A stretch of DNA of 64,000 nt from JAJEEA01 sp965116765. Its GTDB lineage: Bacteria; Acidobacteriota; Vicinamibacteria; Vicinamibacterales; UBA8438. The notes beneath the pieces were generated by a model. The model was not told the origin of the DNA. It saw nothing but the letters and a program-made list of their open reading frames with translations, and made no database searches. The stretch's first letter is position 1; each line of letters starts with the position of its first letter. Positions 36,094 to 43,541 of the stretch are shown in pieces. The stretch is from contig OZ220718.1 of NCBI GenBank assembly GCA_965116765.1, positions 248,001 to 312,000 of the forward strand. The letters run 5' to 3'. Position numbers and translations under genes: made by a program.

Positions 36094-36456
36094 GCTTCTC
36101 CTCCGAAGCGTGTATGTTACGCGACCCGCTCGGTGCCGACCTCGGTGCGAGGCCCACGCGTCGAGCAGTGCGTGATGAAGGCTCCGCGTTGCGGCGAGTC
36201 CGGCGAGGGCGCCAACGGACTGAAGAGCGCCCGAACGCGGCAAGGCGCGACGAGCACGAGTTTGGCGCGCAGGCACCCGCAGACCGCACGCACTCTGCAG
36301 AGCAACGCAGGCCAAGGGGGATGGACGGGGCGGGGTGCATCGCCGTCCGATGCTGCGGGAACTCTCGCCACGGGCCCCGGAGCGCCGACGTCGGGCACGC
36401 GTCGGCGCCGCGGGTCGACCCGGGCACCATCATTCGCGACGAGATCCGGGTGCGGC
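36094..36456. other. Intergenic region with second copy of the dispersed repeat
   Basis: Positions ~36205-36400 share ordered blocks with 4732-4860: GCGCCCG, CAAGGCGCGACGAG, GGCGGGGTGCATCGCCG, CGATGC and GCCACGGGC. About 60 bp between the second and third blocks is absent from the other copy. No gene was seen. Confidence 0.5.
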
Positions 36457-39156
36457 TCACTCGGCCCGAAGCGTCTCCGCCGGATCGACGCGGGACGCGC
36501 GCAGGGCCGGCCACAGGCTGGAGAGGGTCGCGGCGGCGAGGACGCCGGCCCCGACGGCCGCGAACACGGCGGGGTCGTGCGGTGAAACCTGCAGGAGCAG
36601 GTCGCGGATGAGGGGCGTCGTGCCGGCCGCGATCAGCAGGCCGGCCGCGCACGCGATCAGCGCCGTGCGGAGGCCGTCGTTCAGGACCAGCCGCACCAGT
36701 CCGGCCGGGCTCGACCCTACCGCGAGGCGCACCGCGAACTCGTGCCGGCGCTGCGAGACGGCGTAGGACACCGAGGACCAGAGGCCGATCATGGCGAGCA
36801 GACCGGCGAGCGACCCGAACACCGTGAACAGCGACGCGCCCAGGCGCCACGGACGGATCTGCGGATTCAGCGCCTCGCCCAGCGTCTCGATGCGAACGTA
36901 GGGCAACGCGGAGTCCAGCGCGAGCATCTCCCCGCGCAGCGCAGTGTCCAGGCGAGGCCGGCCGGGCGCGGTTCGGACGAGGAGTGCGCGTGGGCCCGTG
37001 TCGCCGGCAGGAAGAAGCTCGTAGAAGTACGGATACGGATCTTCCACGAGCCCGGAGCGGCGCGCGTCGGCCACCACGCCCACCACGGTCGTGCATGCCT
37101 CCTCGTCGAACCGATGGACGCATTCGCCGATCGGCGACCGGTTCGGCCAGCCCAACTGCGCCAGGGTCTCGTTGACGACCATGACACGACCCTGCGCGCG
37201 CTCTGCCTCCAGGAACCCGCGTCCCGCCCGGATGCGCATGCCCGTGGTGTCGAAGAACCCCGGTGTCACGTAGTTCACGAAAGGCAGGCCCCGGTCCGGC
37301 ATGGCGAGCATGTCTTCCGTCCCGGGCAGGCGAAAGCCACCGGCGTAGAGCGACTGCAGGGGGACGCCCCGCGCGAGGCTCGCTCGCGTGACGCCCGGGA
37401 GGGTCGAGACGCGTTCGAGCGCTGCCTCGTAGAACCGGGCCATGTCGTCCGGGCTGCGGCCGGCGCCGGTGAAATCGACGCGTACGGACAGCACGTTGTC
37501 GCGATCCAGACCGATCTCCAGCGTGGCGGCGTTGTACAGACTCCGCAGGAACAGGCCGGCGCCGACGAGGAGCATCACCGTCAGCGCCGCCTGCGCCGCG
37601 AGCAACGCGCCCTGCAGCCGGGGACGCCGAGCCGGCGCGTCCAGGATCCGGCCCTGCACGGCCGGAAGGGCAACGCGCCCGACGTACCAGAGCGGGCTGA
37701 GTCCGGCCGCGAGCGCGGTCGCGAGCGTGGCCGCGACGGCCACGGCGAGAACGCCCGGATTGATGATCGCGGCCGGTTCCCACGCCATCGCCGGCAGTAT
37801 GGTGCGCTGCAGCCACGCACGCGTGAGGACCACCACCGCGAACGAGGCGGCTCCCCCGAGCAGCGCCAGCATGAGGCTCTCGGTGAGGAGCAGCCGCGCC
37901 AGGCGCCCGCGGCTGATGCCGAGGGCGATCCGGACCGCGATCTCGCGGCGCCGGCGCATCGTCCGCAGCAGCAGCAGGCCGGCCCCGTTCAGGCACGCGA
38001 TTGCAACCAGCACCACCGCGACCCCGAACAGCCAGGCCGTCACGCGGGCCTCCGGAATCGGCCGGAGATTGGATCCCAGCCCGCCCGTGACGGGTCCGAG
38101 GAGCACGCGGGCCTCCCGATACCTCCCGAGGCGCGCGGCATCTGGCGGGAACAGGGGATCGACGGCTTCTTCGAGAAACGTCCGCTGAAGGCCCGTCAAC
38201 TGCGCTTCAGCCTGCGCGAGGGTGATCTCGGGTCTCAGGCGCCCGACCAGGGTCAGGACGTACCACGTTCCGGACGTGTGCCACCTGACGGGCCGGCTCG
38301 AGCCGTCGTCCCACGCCAACAGCGGAAGCCACAGGTCGACGTCGGGAAGCTCGACGCCTCGGAAGCCGCGCGGCGTGACCCCGACGATCTCGTAGGGCTG
38401 GCCCTTGATCCGCAGGGTCTCCCCGACCACGTCGCGGCGGCCGTCGAAGCGGCGTTGCCAGAACCCGTGACCGAGCACGACGACGCGCGCGCCGGTCGCC
38501 GGATGCGCCTCCGCGTCCAGCAGAAGACGCCCGAGGGCCGGCCGGATCCCCAGCGTCCGCCAGAACCCGGCGGACACCATGACCGCCCGGGCCATACGCG
38601 CGTCGGGTCCGGCGCCCGCCGCGAGATCGGTCCGCGCATACGCGGCCACCGACTCCAGGGTGTCGGCATCCTCGACCAGCCGTTCGTAGAACGGGTAGGG
38701 GGTTCCCGTGCGGGGCTCGGCCGGCTCTTCTCCAGCGCGGGCACTCGGCATCAGCTCGTGCAGTCGGAACACCCGGTCGGGCGCCTCCACGTGCGGCGGG
38801 GGCGCCAGCAGCAGGGTCTGCAGCACGCTGAACATGCTCGCGACCGCGCCGACCCCGATGGCGGCGGTGAGGGCGGCGGCCAGCGACACGGCCGGGTTCC
38901 GGGCCAGGCTCCGCGCGGCATGCCGCACGTCGCCGATGAACGTCTCGACCCAACCGAAGCCGTACAAGTCGTGGATGCGCTCGCGGACGGCGGTGACGTT
39001 GCCGAACTGCCGGCGGGCCGCCTGCAGCGCCTCGTCGGGCGGCATGCCCGACCGCCGGTAGAGGTCGGCCTGCATCGCGATGTGCGACTCGACCTCCTCG
39101 CGGACGTCCTCGTCGAGGGACCCTCTGCGGAACAGCCGGGTGAAGATGCCCATCAT
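36457..39156 (-). CDS. ADOP-type MacB-like permease with N-terminal prefix domain
   Basis: An 899-residue permease. Residues 1-~80 are the permease prefix domain typical of acidobacterial ADOPs (LDEDVREEVESHIAMQADLY, ALQAARRQFGNVTAVRERIH). Two MacB_PCD/FtsX halves follow: RHAARSLARNPAVSLAAALT, REIAVRIALGISRGRLARLL, then LLGAQAALTV-like helices (LLAAQAALTVMLLVGAGLFL) and RRHEFAVRLAVGSSPAGLVR, ending ASRVDPAETLRAE. The start ATG overlaps the PadR stop (ATGA), so regulator and permease are coupled, the standard PadR-ADOP arrangement. No ATPase gene is nearby, so energising partners must be encoded elsewhere. Confidence 0.88.
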   Translation of the reverse strand: MMGIFTRLFRRGSLDEDVREEVESHIAMQADLYRRSGMPPDEALQAARRQFGNVTAVRERIHDLYGFGWVETFIGDVRHAARSLARNPAVSLAAALTAAIGVGAVASMFSVLQTLLLAPPPHVEAPDRVFRLHELMPSARAGEEPAEPRTGTPYPFYERLVEDADTLESVAAYARTDLAAGAGPDARMARAVMVSAGFWRTLGIRPALGRLLLDAEAHPATGARVVVLGHGFWQRRFDGRRDVVGETLRIKGQPYEIVGVTPRGFRGVELPDVDLWLPLLAWDDGSSRPVRWHTSGTWYVLTLVGRLRPEITLAQAEAQLTGLQRTFLEEAVDPLFPPDAARLGRYREARVLLGPVTGGLGSNLRPIPEARVTAWLFGVAVVLVAIACLNGAGLLLLRTMRRRREIAVRIALGISRGRLARLLLTESLMLALLGGAASFAVVVLTRAWLQRTILPAMAWEPAAIINPGVLAVAVAATLATALAAGLSPLWYVGRVALPAVQGRILDAPARRPRLQGALLAAQAALTVMLLVGAGLFLRSLYNAATLEIGLDRDNVLSVRVDFTGAGRSPDDMARFYEAALERVSTLPGVTRASLARGVPLQSLYAGGFRLPGTEDMLAMPDRGLPFVNYVTPGFFDTTGMRIRAGRGFLEAERAQGRVMVVNETLAQLGWPNRSPIGECVHRFDEEACTTVVGVVADARRSGLVEDPYPYFYELLPAGDTGPRALLVRTAPGRPRLDTALRGEMLALDSALPYVRIETLGEALNPQIRPWRLGASLFTVFGSLAGLLAMIGLWSSVSYAVSQRRHEFAVRLAVGSSPAGLVRLVLNDGLRTALIACAAGLLIAAGTTPLIRDLLLQVSPHDPAVFAAVGAGVLAAATLSSLWPALRASRVDPAETLRAE

Positions 39157-39482
39157 GCGTACCCCAGGACCCGCGCGGTGCTCCGGGTCAGCTCGACCCA
39201 GCGCTGCTCGGTTTCCGCCAGCCGCCTGACCCCCGCGTCCGTCAACCGGTAGACGCGCGCGCGGCGGCCGTTCTCCGTCGTCTGCCATTCCCCGGCGATG
39301 ACCTTGTCGCTCTCTAGCCGGCGGAGGGCGGGGTAGAGCGACCCCTCCTCGACGCGCAGCGTTCCTTCCGAGGCGGTCCGGATGTGGAGGGTGATGCCGA
39401 ACCCGTGGTTGGGTCCGCGCTCCAGGGTCTTCAGGACGAGCAGATCCAGCGTGCCCTGCAATGTGTTGGATGGTCGCGCCAT
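39153..39482 (-). CDS. PadR-family transcriptional regulator
   Basis: A 109-residue regulator: NTLQGTLDLLVLKTLERGPN then HGFGITLHIRTASEGTLRVE, EEGSLYPALRRLESDKVIAG, and the wing ENGRRARVYRLTDAG, which is the PadR winged helix. The C-terminal helix ends RSTARVLGYA, as in the short PadR group linked to ADOP permeases. It probably represses itself and the coupled permease gene (4-nt overlap). ATG at 39482 is chosen, with AGGTGA ~9 nt upstream; a GTG at 39506 is less likely. Candidate operator repeats lie just upstream. Confidence 0.88.
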   Translation of the reverse strand: MARPSNTLQGTLDLLVLKTLERGPNHGFGITLHIRTASEGTLRVEEGSLYPALRRLESDKVIAGEWQTTENGRRARVYRLTDAGVRRLAETEQRWVELTRSTARVLGYA

Positions 39483-39502
39483 GGGCGAGTCACCTGGATA
39501 TT

Positions 39503-39537
39503 TCACTAAGACATTTCAGTGAGACGTCTCAGTGAGA
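39503..39537. promoter_or_regulatory. Candidate PadR operator
   Basis: TCAGTGAGA occurs twice (39517-39525 and 39528-39536), the palindrome GAGACGTCTC (39521-39530) spans the junction, and TCACTAAGACAT (39503-39514) is a related inverted element. It lies directly upstream of padR. Confidence 0.5.
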
Positions 39538-39700
39538 GTAGATCGGAAGCGGGTTCGAGTCAAGTAGAGTCGTCCATGGTCCTGCCGGGGCGCACGGCGA
39601 TGGTCGGACCGGGCCCGGAGCAACGGGTGAAGCGCTGGCCTGAACGGGGCTGGACCGGTATAGTGCCGTTGTGCCGTCGTCCGGCGCGCGAGGAGGAGAG

Positions 39701-40624
39701 ATGAGACGAAGCAGATACCTGGCCATGCTCACGATAATCGGCGTGGTCCTGACCGGGGCGACGTACCAGGCGCAGCAGGAGCGGGCGGCCCTCGCGGTGC
39801 AGCAGATCACCGACAGCCTCTACGTCCTGGGGAACGCGCCGGAGGTGCAGGGCATGGGCGGCGGCGGGAACACCGCCATCTTCATCACCGACGACGGCGT
39901 CGCGCTCGTCGACACGAAGATCAACGGCTATGGCCAGGACATCATCGCCGCCGTGGGCGAGCTGACCGACAAGCCCATCACCCACGTCATCAACACCCAC
40001 ACCCACTTCGACCACAGCGGCGGCAACACCGAGCTGCCCGACACCGTGAGCTTCGTGGTGCACGAGAACACCCTGGCCCAGATGTCGCGCGAGACCTGCC
40101 AGCCGGTCACCAACTGCGACGCCTTCAAGGGCGAGAACGCCGGGTACCTGCCGAAGCTCGCCTACTCCGACCGCATGTCGCTCTTCAACGGCGCCGACCG
40201 CATCGACCTCTATCACTTCGGCCGCGGCCACACCGACGGCGACACGTTCGTGGTCTTCCGGGAAGCGCGCACCATGCACACCGGCGACATGTTCCAGCGC
40301 AAGGGGCTGCCGTTCATCGACGTCGCCAACGGCAACGGCAGCGCCAACGAGTTCGGCGAGACCCTGAAGAAGGCGGTCGCGGGCGTCTCCGGCGTCGACA
40401 CCGTCATTCCGGGGCACAACCCCACGCCGGTGACGTGGGCCGAGTTCGTCGACTTCAGCGGGTTCTTCAACGACGTCGTGAGCAAGGCGCAGCACGGCAA
40501 GGCGGCGGGGCTGTCGGTCGACGAGGTGGTCGCCGCCTACAGCGTGCCGGGCCAGTACAGCGACTTCGCGGCGCCGGAGGGGAGCCTCCGGACGACCGTG
40601 CAGCACGTCTATGACGGCAACTGA
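39701..40624 (+). CDS. Exported metallo-beta-lactamase-superfamily hydrolase
   Basis: A 307-residue protein with a signal-like N-terminus (YLAMLTIIGVVLTGATYQAQ) and a class-B-like metallo-beta-lactamase fold: GVALVDTKINGYG, the zinc motif HTHFDH (100-105), FGRGHTDGDTFVVF carrying the second-site His, and IPGHNP. Resembles the periplasmic MBL hydrolases common in Acidobacteriota rather than characterised carbapenemases; substrate unknown. AGGAGGAG ends 1 nt before the ATG region and TATAGT at 39659-39664 is a possible -10. The 3' end is tandemly duplicated after the stop. The PQQ dehydrogenase gene starts 49 bp downstream. Confidence 0.85.
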   Translation: MRRSRYLAMLTIIGVVLTGATYQAQQERAALAVQQITDSLYVLGNAPEVQGMGGGGNTAIFITDDGVALVDTKINGYGQDIIAAVGELTDKPITHVINTHTHFDHSGGNTELPDTVSFVVHENTLAQMSRETCQPVTNCDAFKGENAGYLPKLAYSDRMSLFNGADRIDLYHFGRGHTDGDTFVVFREARTMHTGDMFQRKGLPFIDVANGNGSANEFGETLKKAVAGVSGVDTVIPGHNPTPVTWAEFVDFSGFFNDVVSKAQHGKAAGLSVDEVVAAYSVPGQYSDFAAPEGSLRTTVQHVYDGN

Positions 40625-40658
40625 CGCGACCGTGCAGCACGTCTACGACGGTAACTGA
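40593..40658. repeat. 34-bp tandem duplication of a gene 3' end including stop
   Basis: 40593-40624 (the last ten codons and TGA of the MBL gene) is repeated at 40627-40658 with only two differences, TAT/TAC and GGC/GGT, both synonymous in the original frame. Confidence 0.9.
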
Positions 40659-40673
40659 AGGGGAGGCGGGGCC

Positions 40674-42095
40674 ATGACGTTCGCGAGAGAGCGACTCGGC
40701 CCCGCGGCCGGGGCGGTGCTGCTGGCCGTCTCGGTCGCGGGCGCCCAGACGAGCGACGATCCGTTCGCGGCACCCATCGCCGCGACCGACGGCGTGATCA
40801 CGGTCGGCGCCGTCGAGTTCGCGGTGCTGCCGGACTTCCGCGGCGAGACGGCGCGCATGATGCGGCTCGTCGACGAGCCGGGTACCGGCCGGCTGTTCGT
40901 CAGCGACATGTGGGGTCTCGTCTACACCGTCAGCTACGACGGCGGGACGGTCACGCAGTACCTGGATCTCACCGACCCGCGCTGGGCTGTCGACGTCCAC
41001 GCGAGGGGCCGCGAGCGCGGCTTCCAGAGCTTCGCCCTCCATCCGCAGTTCGCCGAGGCCGGCGCGCCGGGGTACGGCAAGCTCTACGCCTGGACCGACT
41101 CGAGCAACACGTCGCCCCCGGCCGACTTCGTGCCTGGCGGCGGCAGCGACGCCCACGACACGATCCTGCTCGAGTGGACGGCCGCCGACGCCGCCTCGCC
41201 GGTCTACGACGGCGGCCCGCCGCGCGAGCTGCTGCGCGTCGAGCAGCCGTTCGGCAACCACAACGGGGGCCAGCTCGCCTTCAACCCCCTCGCGACGCCG
41301 GGCGACCCCGACTTCGGCCTGCTCTACGTCGGGTCGGCCGACGGCGGCAGCGGCGGCGACCCGCTCGACCTCTCGCAGGACCTCGGCTCGATCTTCGGCA
41401 AGGTCCTGCGCATCGATCCCCTCGGCTCGAACAGCGCGAACGGCCGCTACGGCATCCCCGCCGACAACCCGTTCGCGGGCGACGGCGACGACCTCACCCT
41501 CGGCGAGATCTACGCCTACGGGGTGCGGAACCCGCAGCGCCTCGCCTGGGACGCGCGGAACGGCAACATGTTCCTCGCCGACATCGGGCAGAACATCGTC
41601 GAGGAGATCAGCCCGGTGTGGTCGGGCGCCGACCTCGGCTGGAACGACTGGGAGGGGAGCTTCCGGTTCATCAGCCGCCGCGAGGTGAGCCTGGTCGACC
41701 CGCGCGGCGAGCCCGGCCTCGCCTGGCCCGTCGTCGAGTGGGGCCAGCTCGACCCGCTGCTGGGGCCGCGCTCGCACGCCACCGGGCTCGTCGTCTACCG
41801 GGACGACGCCATCCCGCAGCTCGAGAACCGGCTGCTCTTCGGCGACGGACCCAACGGCGAGGTCTTCCACCTCGACGCCGACGAGCTGCCCGAGGGCGGC
41901 CAGGACCCGATTCGCCGCGTGCTGTTCGAGCACGAGGGGGAGATCCGCACGTTCCTGCAGCTCATTCGGGAGAAGAACGTCGAGCAGGGGCGGCCGCCGA
42001 CGAGCCGCGCCGACGTGCGCATCGACGCCGGGCCCGGCGGCCGGATCTTCCTGCTCAACAAGCACGACGGGGTGATCCGCCGGCTCGTGCCGTAG
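40674..42095 (+). CDS. PQQ-dependent sugar dehydrogenase-like beta-propeller (GSDH family)
   Basis: A 473-residue exported protein (signal ~1-25) of the GSDH/sorbosone-dehydrogenase family (PF07995), a six-bladed propeller binding PQQ and calcium. Family marks include RGFQSFALHPQF, FGNHNGGQLAFNP (H196 near the catalytic His region), SIFGKVLRIDP, EIYAYGVRNPQRLAWD, DIGQNIVEEI and the final GGRIFLLNKHDGVIRRL. It would oxidise a sugar or alcohol in the periplasm and pass electrons to a cytochrome or quinone; the substrate is not predictable. GGGGAGGCGGGG precedes the ATG. Its last codons begin a 20-bp tandem array. Confidence 0.88.
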   Translation: MTFARERLGPAAGAVLLAVSVAGAQTSDDPFAAPIAATDGVITVGAVEFAVLPDFRGETARMMRLVDEPGTGRLFVSDMWGLVYTVSYDGGTVTQYLDLTDPRWAVDVHARGRERGFQSFALHPQFAEAGAPGYGKLYAWTDSSNTSPPADFVPGGGSDAHDTILLEWTAADAASPVYDGGPPRELLRVEQPFGNHNGGQLAFNPLATPGDPDFGLLYVGSADGGSGGDPLDLSQDLGSIFGKVLRIDPLGSNSANGRYGIPADNPFAGDGDDLTLGEIYAYGVRNPQRLAWDARNGNMFLADIGQNIVEEISPVWSGADLGWNDWEGSFRFISRREVSLVDPRGEPGLAWPVVEWGQLDPLLGPRSHATGLVVYRDDAIPQLENRLLFGDGPNGEVFHLDADELPEGGQDPIRRVLFEHEGEIRTFLQLIREKNVEQGRPPTSRADVRIDAGPGGRIFLLNKHDGVIRRLVP

Positions 42096-42200
42096 CCGGC
42101 CGGCCCGTGCCGTAGCCGGCCGGCTCGTGCCGTAGCCGGCCGGCTCATGCCGTAGCCGACCCGCCCGCACCGTGACCCACCGGCTCGTGCCGTTGCCGCC
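42081..42200. repeat. 20-bp tandem array starting inside the stop region of a gene
   Basis: Six units of CGGCTCGTGCCGTAGCCGGC, the first carrying the codons for RLVP and the TAG stop of the PQQ dehydrogenase (42093-42095). Units 2-4 are nearly identical and units 5-6 are diverged. Confidence 0.85.
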
Positions 42201-42284
42201 CACCTCGGGCCACCGGTGAGGGCGGTGCCGTGTCGGGCATCCCCGCGGGCCGGCGCCTCCCGGGCGCCGTGGCGGGCGACCCCC

Positions 42285-42329
42285 TGAGACTCGATTGAGA
42301 TCGCGTCTCATTCTCAGGCGTGCTATGAT
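42285..42329 (+). promoter_or_regulatory. Candidate iron-responsive operator and -10 before BFD gene
   Basis: TGAGA/TCTCA arms recur: TGAGA 42285-42289, TGAGATCGCGTCTCA 42296-42310 (a palindrome), then TTCTCA 42311-42316. TATGAT (42324-42329) is a likely -10, 9 nt before the start codon. TGAGAA-type repeats resemble GC-shifted Fur boxes; the assignment to Fur is inference from the iron genes alongside. Confidence 0.45.
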
Positions 42330-42338
42330 GCAGGCCAC

Positions 42339-42581
42339 ATGGAGAGGGCGGGGCAGGATCGGATCGTCTGCGCGTGTCTGCAGGTCACCGAGGGCCAGTT
42401 GCGGGCGACGGTCGAGGAGAACGGCGTCCAGACCGTCCGCGAGCTCATCCGCGCCACGGAGGCCGGCACCGGCTGCACCGCCTGCCACGGCCGGCTCGAG
42501 AGCTGCCTGACCCGCTGGTCGGGCCCGCCCCCCTGCCTGTCCGACCCGGCCGGCGAGACCTACGCCGGCCCTCCGGCCTGA
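42339..42581 (+). CDS. BFD-like [2Fe-2S]-binding protein
   Basis: An 80-residue protein with the BFD (bacterioferritin-associated ferredoxin) cysteine pattern CxC-n32-CxxC: C11, C13, C46 and C49 (RIVCACLQVTEGQL, then EAGTGCTACHGRLESC). In characterised systems Bfd docks on bacterioferritin and passes electrons to release stored iron. The bacterioferritin gene lies convergent 147 bp away, which fits that role. The C-terminal ~25 residues are a Pro/Gly-rich tail. A TGAGA palindrome and TATGAT lie just upstream, giving a very short leader. Confidence 0.85.
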   Translation: MERAGQDRIVCACLQVTEGQLRATVEENGVQTVRELIRATEAGTGCTACHGRLESCLTRWSGPPPCLSDPAGETYAGPPA

Positions 42582-42700
42582 TCCGTCGCCTCGCGTCGCA
42601 CCCTCCCGAACTGGTAGGCGCTCCATGCACCGAGCGCGAACGCCCCGAGCGCCGCGGCGGCTGTCAGCAGGTCTGTAGCGATCTGCATGGCTTCGGTCAT
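42560..42700 (-). CDS. Small single-span membrane protein downstream of bacterioferritin
   Basis: A 46-codon frame beginning MTEAMQIATDLLTAAAALGA, continuing FALGAWSAYQFGRVRREATD and ending at TAG 42562-42560. One hydrophobic helix followed by a basic segment suggests a small inner-membrane protein. It starts 27 nt after the bfr stop on the same strand, so it could be the second gene of a bfr operon, and its 3' end overlaps the convergent BFD gene by 22 nt. No family was recognised and the ribosome site is poor (GGGAAG abuts the ATG). Confidence 0.45.
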   Translation of the reverse strand: MTEAMQIATDLLTAAAALGAFALGAWSAYQFGRVRREATDQAGGPA

Positions 42701-42727
42701 CTTCCCGATGCTGGCACGGCCGGGCCC

Positions 42728-43207
42728 CTACCGCTCGTGGCCTCCCATCTGCTCGCTCAGGTAGTTCTCGATGCCGACCTTCTCGATGCGGAAGAGCTGG
42801 GTCTCGGCCCAGTCCACGTGCTCTTCCGACTCGGCGAGAATCGGCTCGAGAATCTCGCGGGTGCCGTTGTCGCCGAGCTGGGTGCACAGGGCGATGGCCT
42901 CGTTGTAGTGCTTCACCCCCTTCAGCTCGAGCTGCAGGTCGTTCTCGAGCTGCTCCTTGACGTCGGTGCCGACCCGGATGACGTCGTAGCGGGCGATCTC
43001 GGGGGTTCCCTCCAGGAACAGGATGCGGTCGATGAGCTGCTCGGCGTGCTTCATCTCGCCGATCGACTCCTCCTGGTGCTTCTTCGCCAGGTGGTGGAAT
43101 CCCCAGTTGGCGCACATCTTGGCCTGGCAGAAGTACTGGTTTATCGCCGTCAGCTCGATGGTCAGCGCGCGGTTCAGCGCGTCGATCACCTGGGTGTTTC
43201 CCTGCAT
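42728..43207 (-). CDS. bfr: Bacterioferritin
   Basis: A 159-residue bacterioferritin of normal length. The heme ligand M52 (GEMKHAEQ) and ferroxidase residues E18, E51, H54, E94 and H130 are in place (IELTAINQYF, EEHVDW). In a gapless hand alignment with E. coli Bfr the residue matching E127 is Ser, flanked by E126 and E128, so the di-iron site may be altered. It would form the 24-subunit iron-storage shell in the cytoplasm, with the BFD-type protein next door as its reductant partner. A strong ribosome site, GGAGGTGA, precedes the ATG at 43207. Confidence 0.93.
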   Translation of the reverse strand: MQGNTQVIDALNRALTIELTAINQYFCQAKMCANWGFHHLAKKHQEESIGEMKHAEQLIDRILFLEGTPEIARYDVIRVGTDVKEQLENDLQLELKGVKHYNEAIALCTQLGDNGTREILEPILAESEEHVDWAETQLFRIEKVGIENYLSEQMGGHER

Positions 43208-43454
43208 GGTTCACCTCCGTTTCATGACGCGCGGCCTCCACGTCTCCCTTATGCCGGGAGACGCACCGGCATCGGCCGGCGTGGAGCCGCGCTGCTTCCA
43301 TCTTAACTCCGCGGCGAGGTGCACGGGACCGGCAACGACGAGCGTAGGCGGGATTCCGCGAGGGCAGGCGGGCGGACGGTCACGTTCGGCGAGTTCCTCG
43401 AACGGGCCGGGCGCCGAGCCCGCCCGCCCGTCCGATGGGGCATGCGGTCCGCTC
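43208..43454. other. Intergenic region upstream of bfr
   Basis: It contains the bfr ribosome site and, presumably, its promoter; no -10/-35 pair was convincing. No gene was seen. Confidence 0.35.
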
Positions 43455-43541
43455 GCCCGCCAATCGTTGCCTGACGGCTCCGCTCGGCGCCCAACCAACT
43501 CTCCTCCAGGAGCCTGCGCCGTTCTACGGCGCAGGCTCCTA
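43455..43541 (-). repeat. REP-like palindromic element, copy 3
   Basis: Minus-strand copy: a perfect 14-bp stem AGGAGCCTGCGCCG/CGGCGCAGGCTCCT (43508-43540) with a 5-nt loop, then GTTGGTTGGGCGCC and GCGGAGCCG. The first triplet, TAG at 43541-43539, is the stop codon of the TonB receptor gene. Confidence 0.8.

Noticed and set aside
42081..42200. 20-bp repeats after the PQQ dehydrogenase as a CRISPR or attachment site
   Set aside because: Units are directly adjacent with no spacers and derive from the gene's own last codons.
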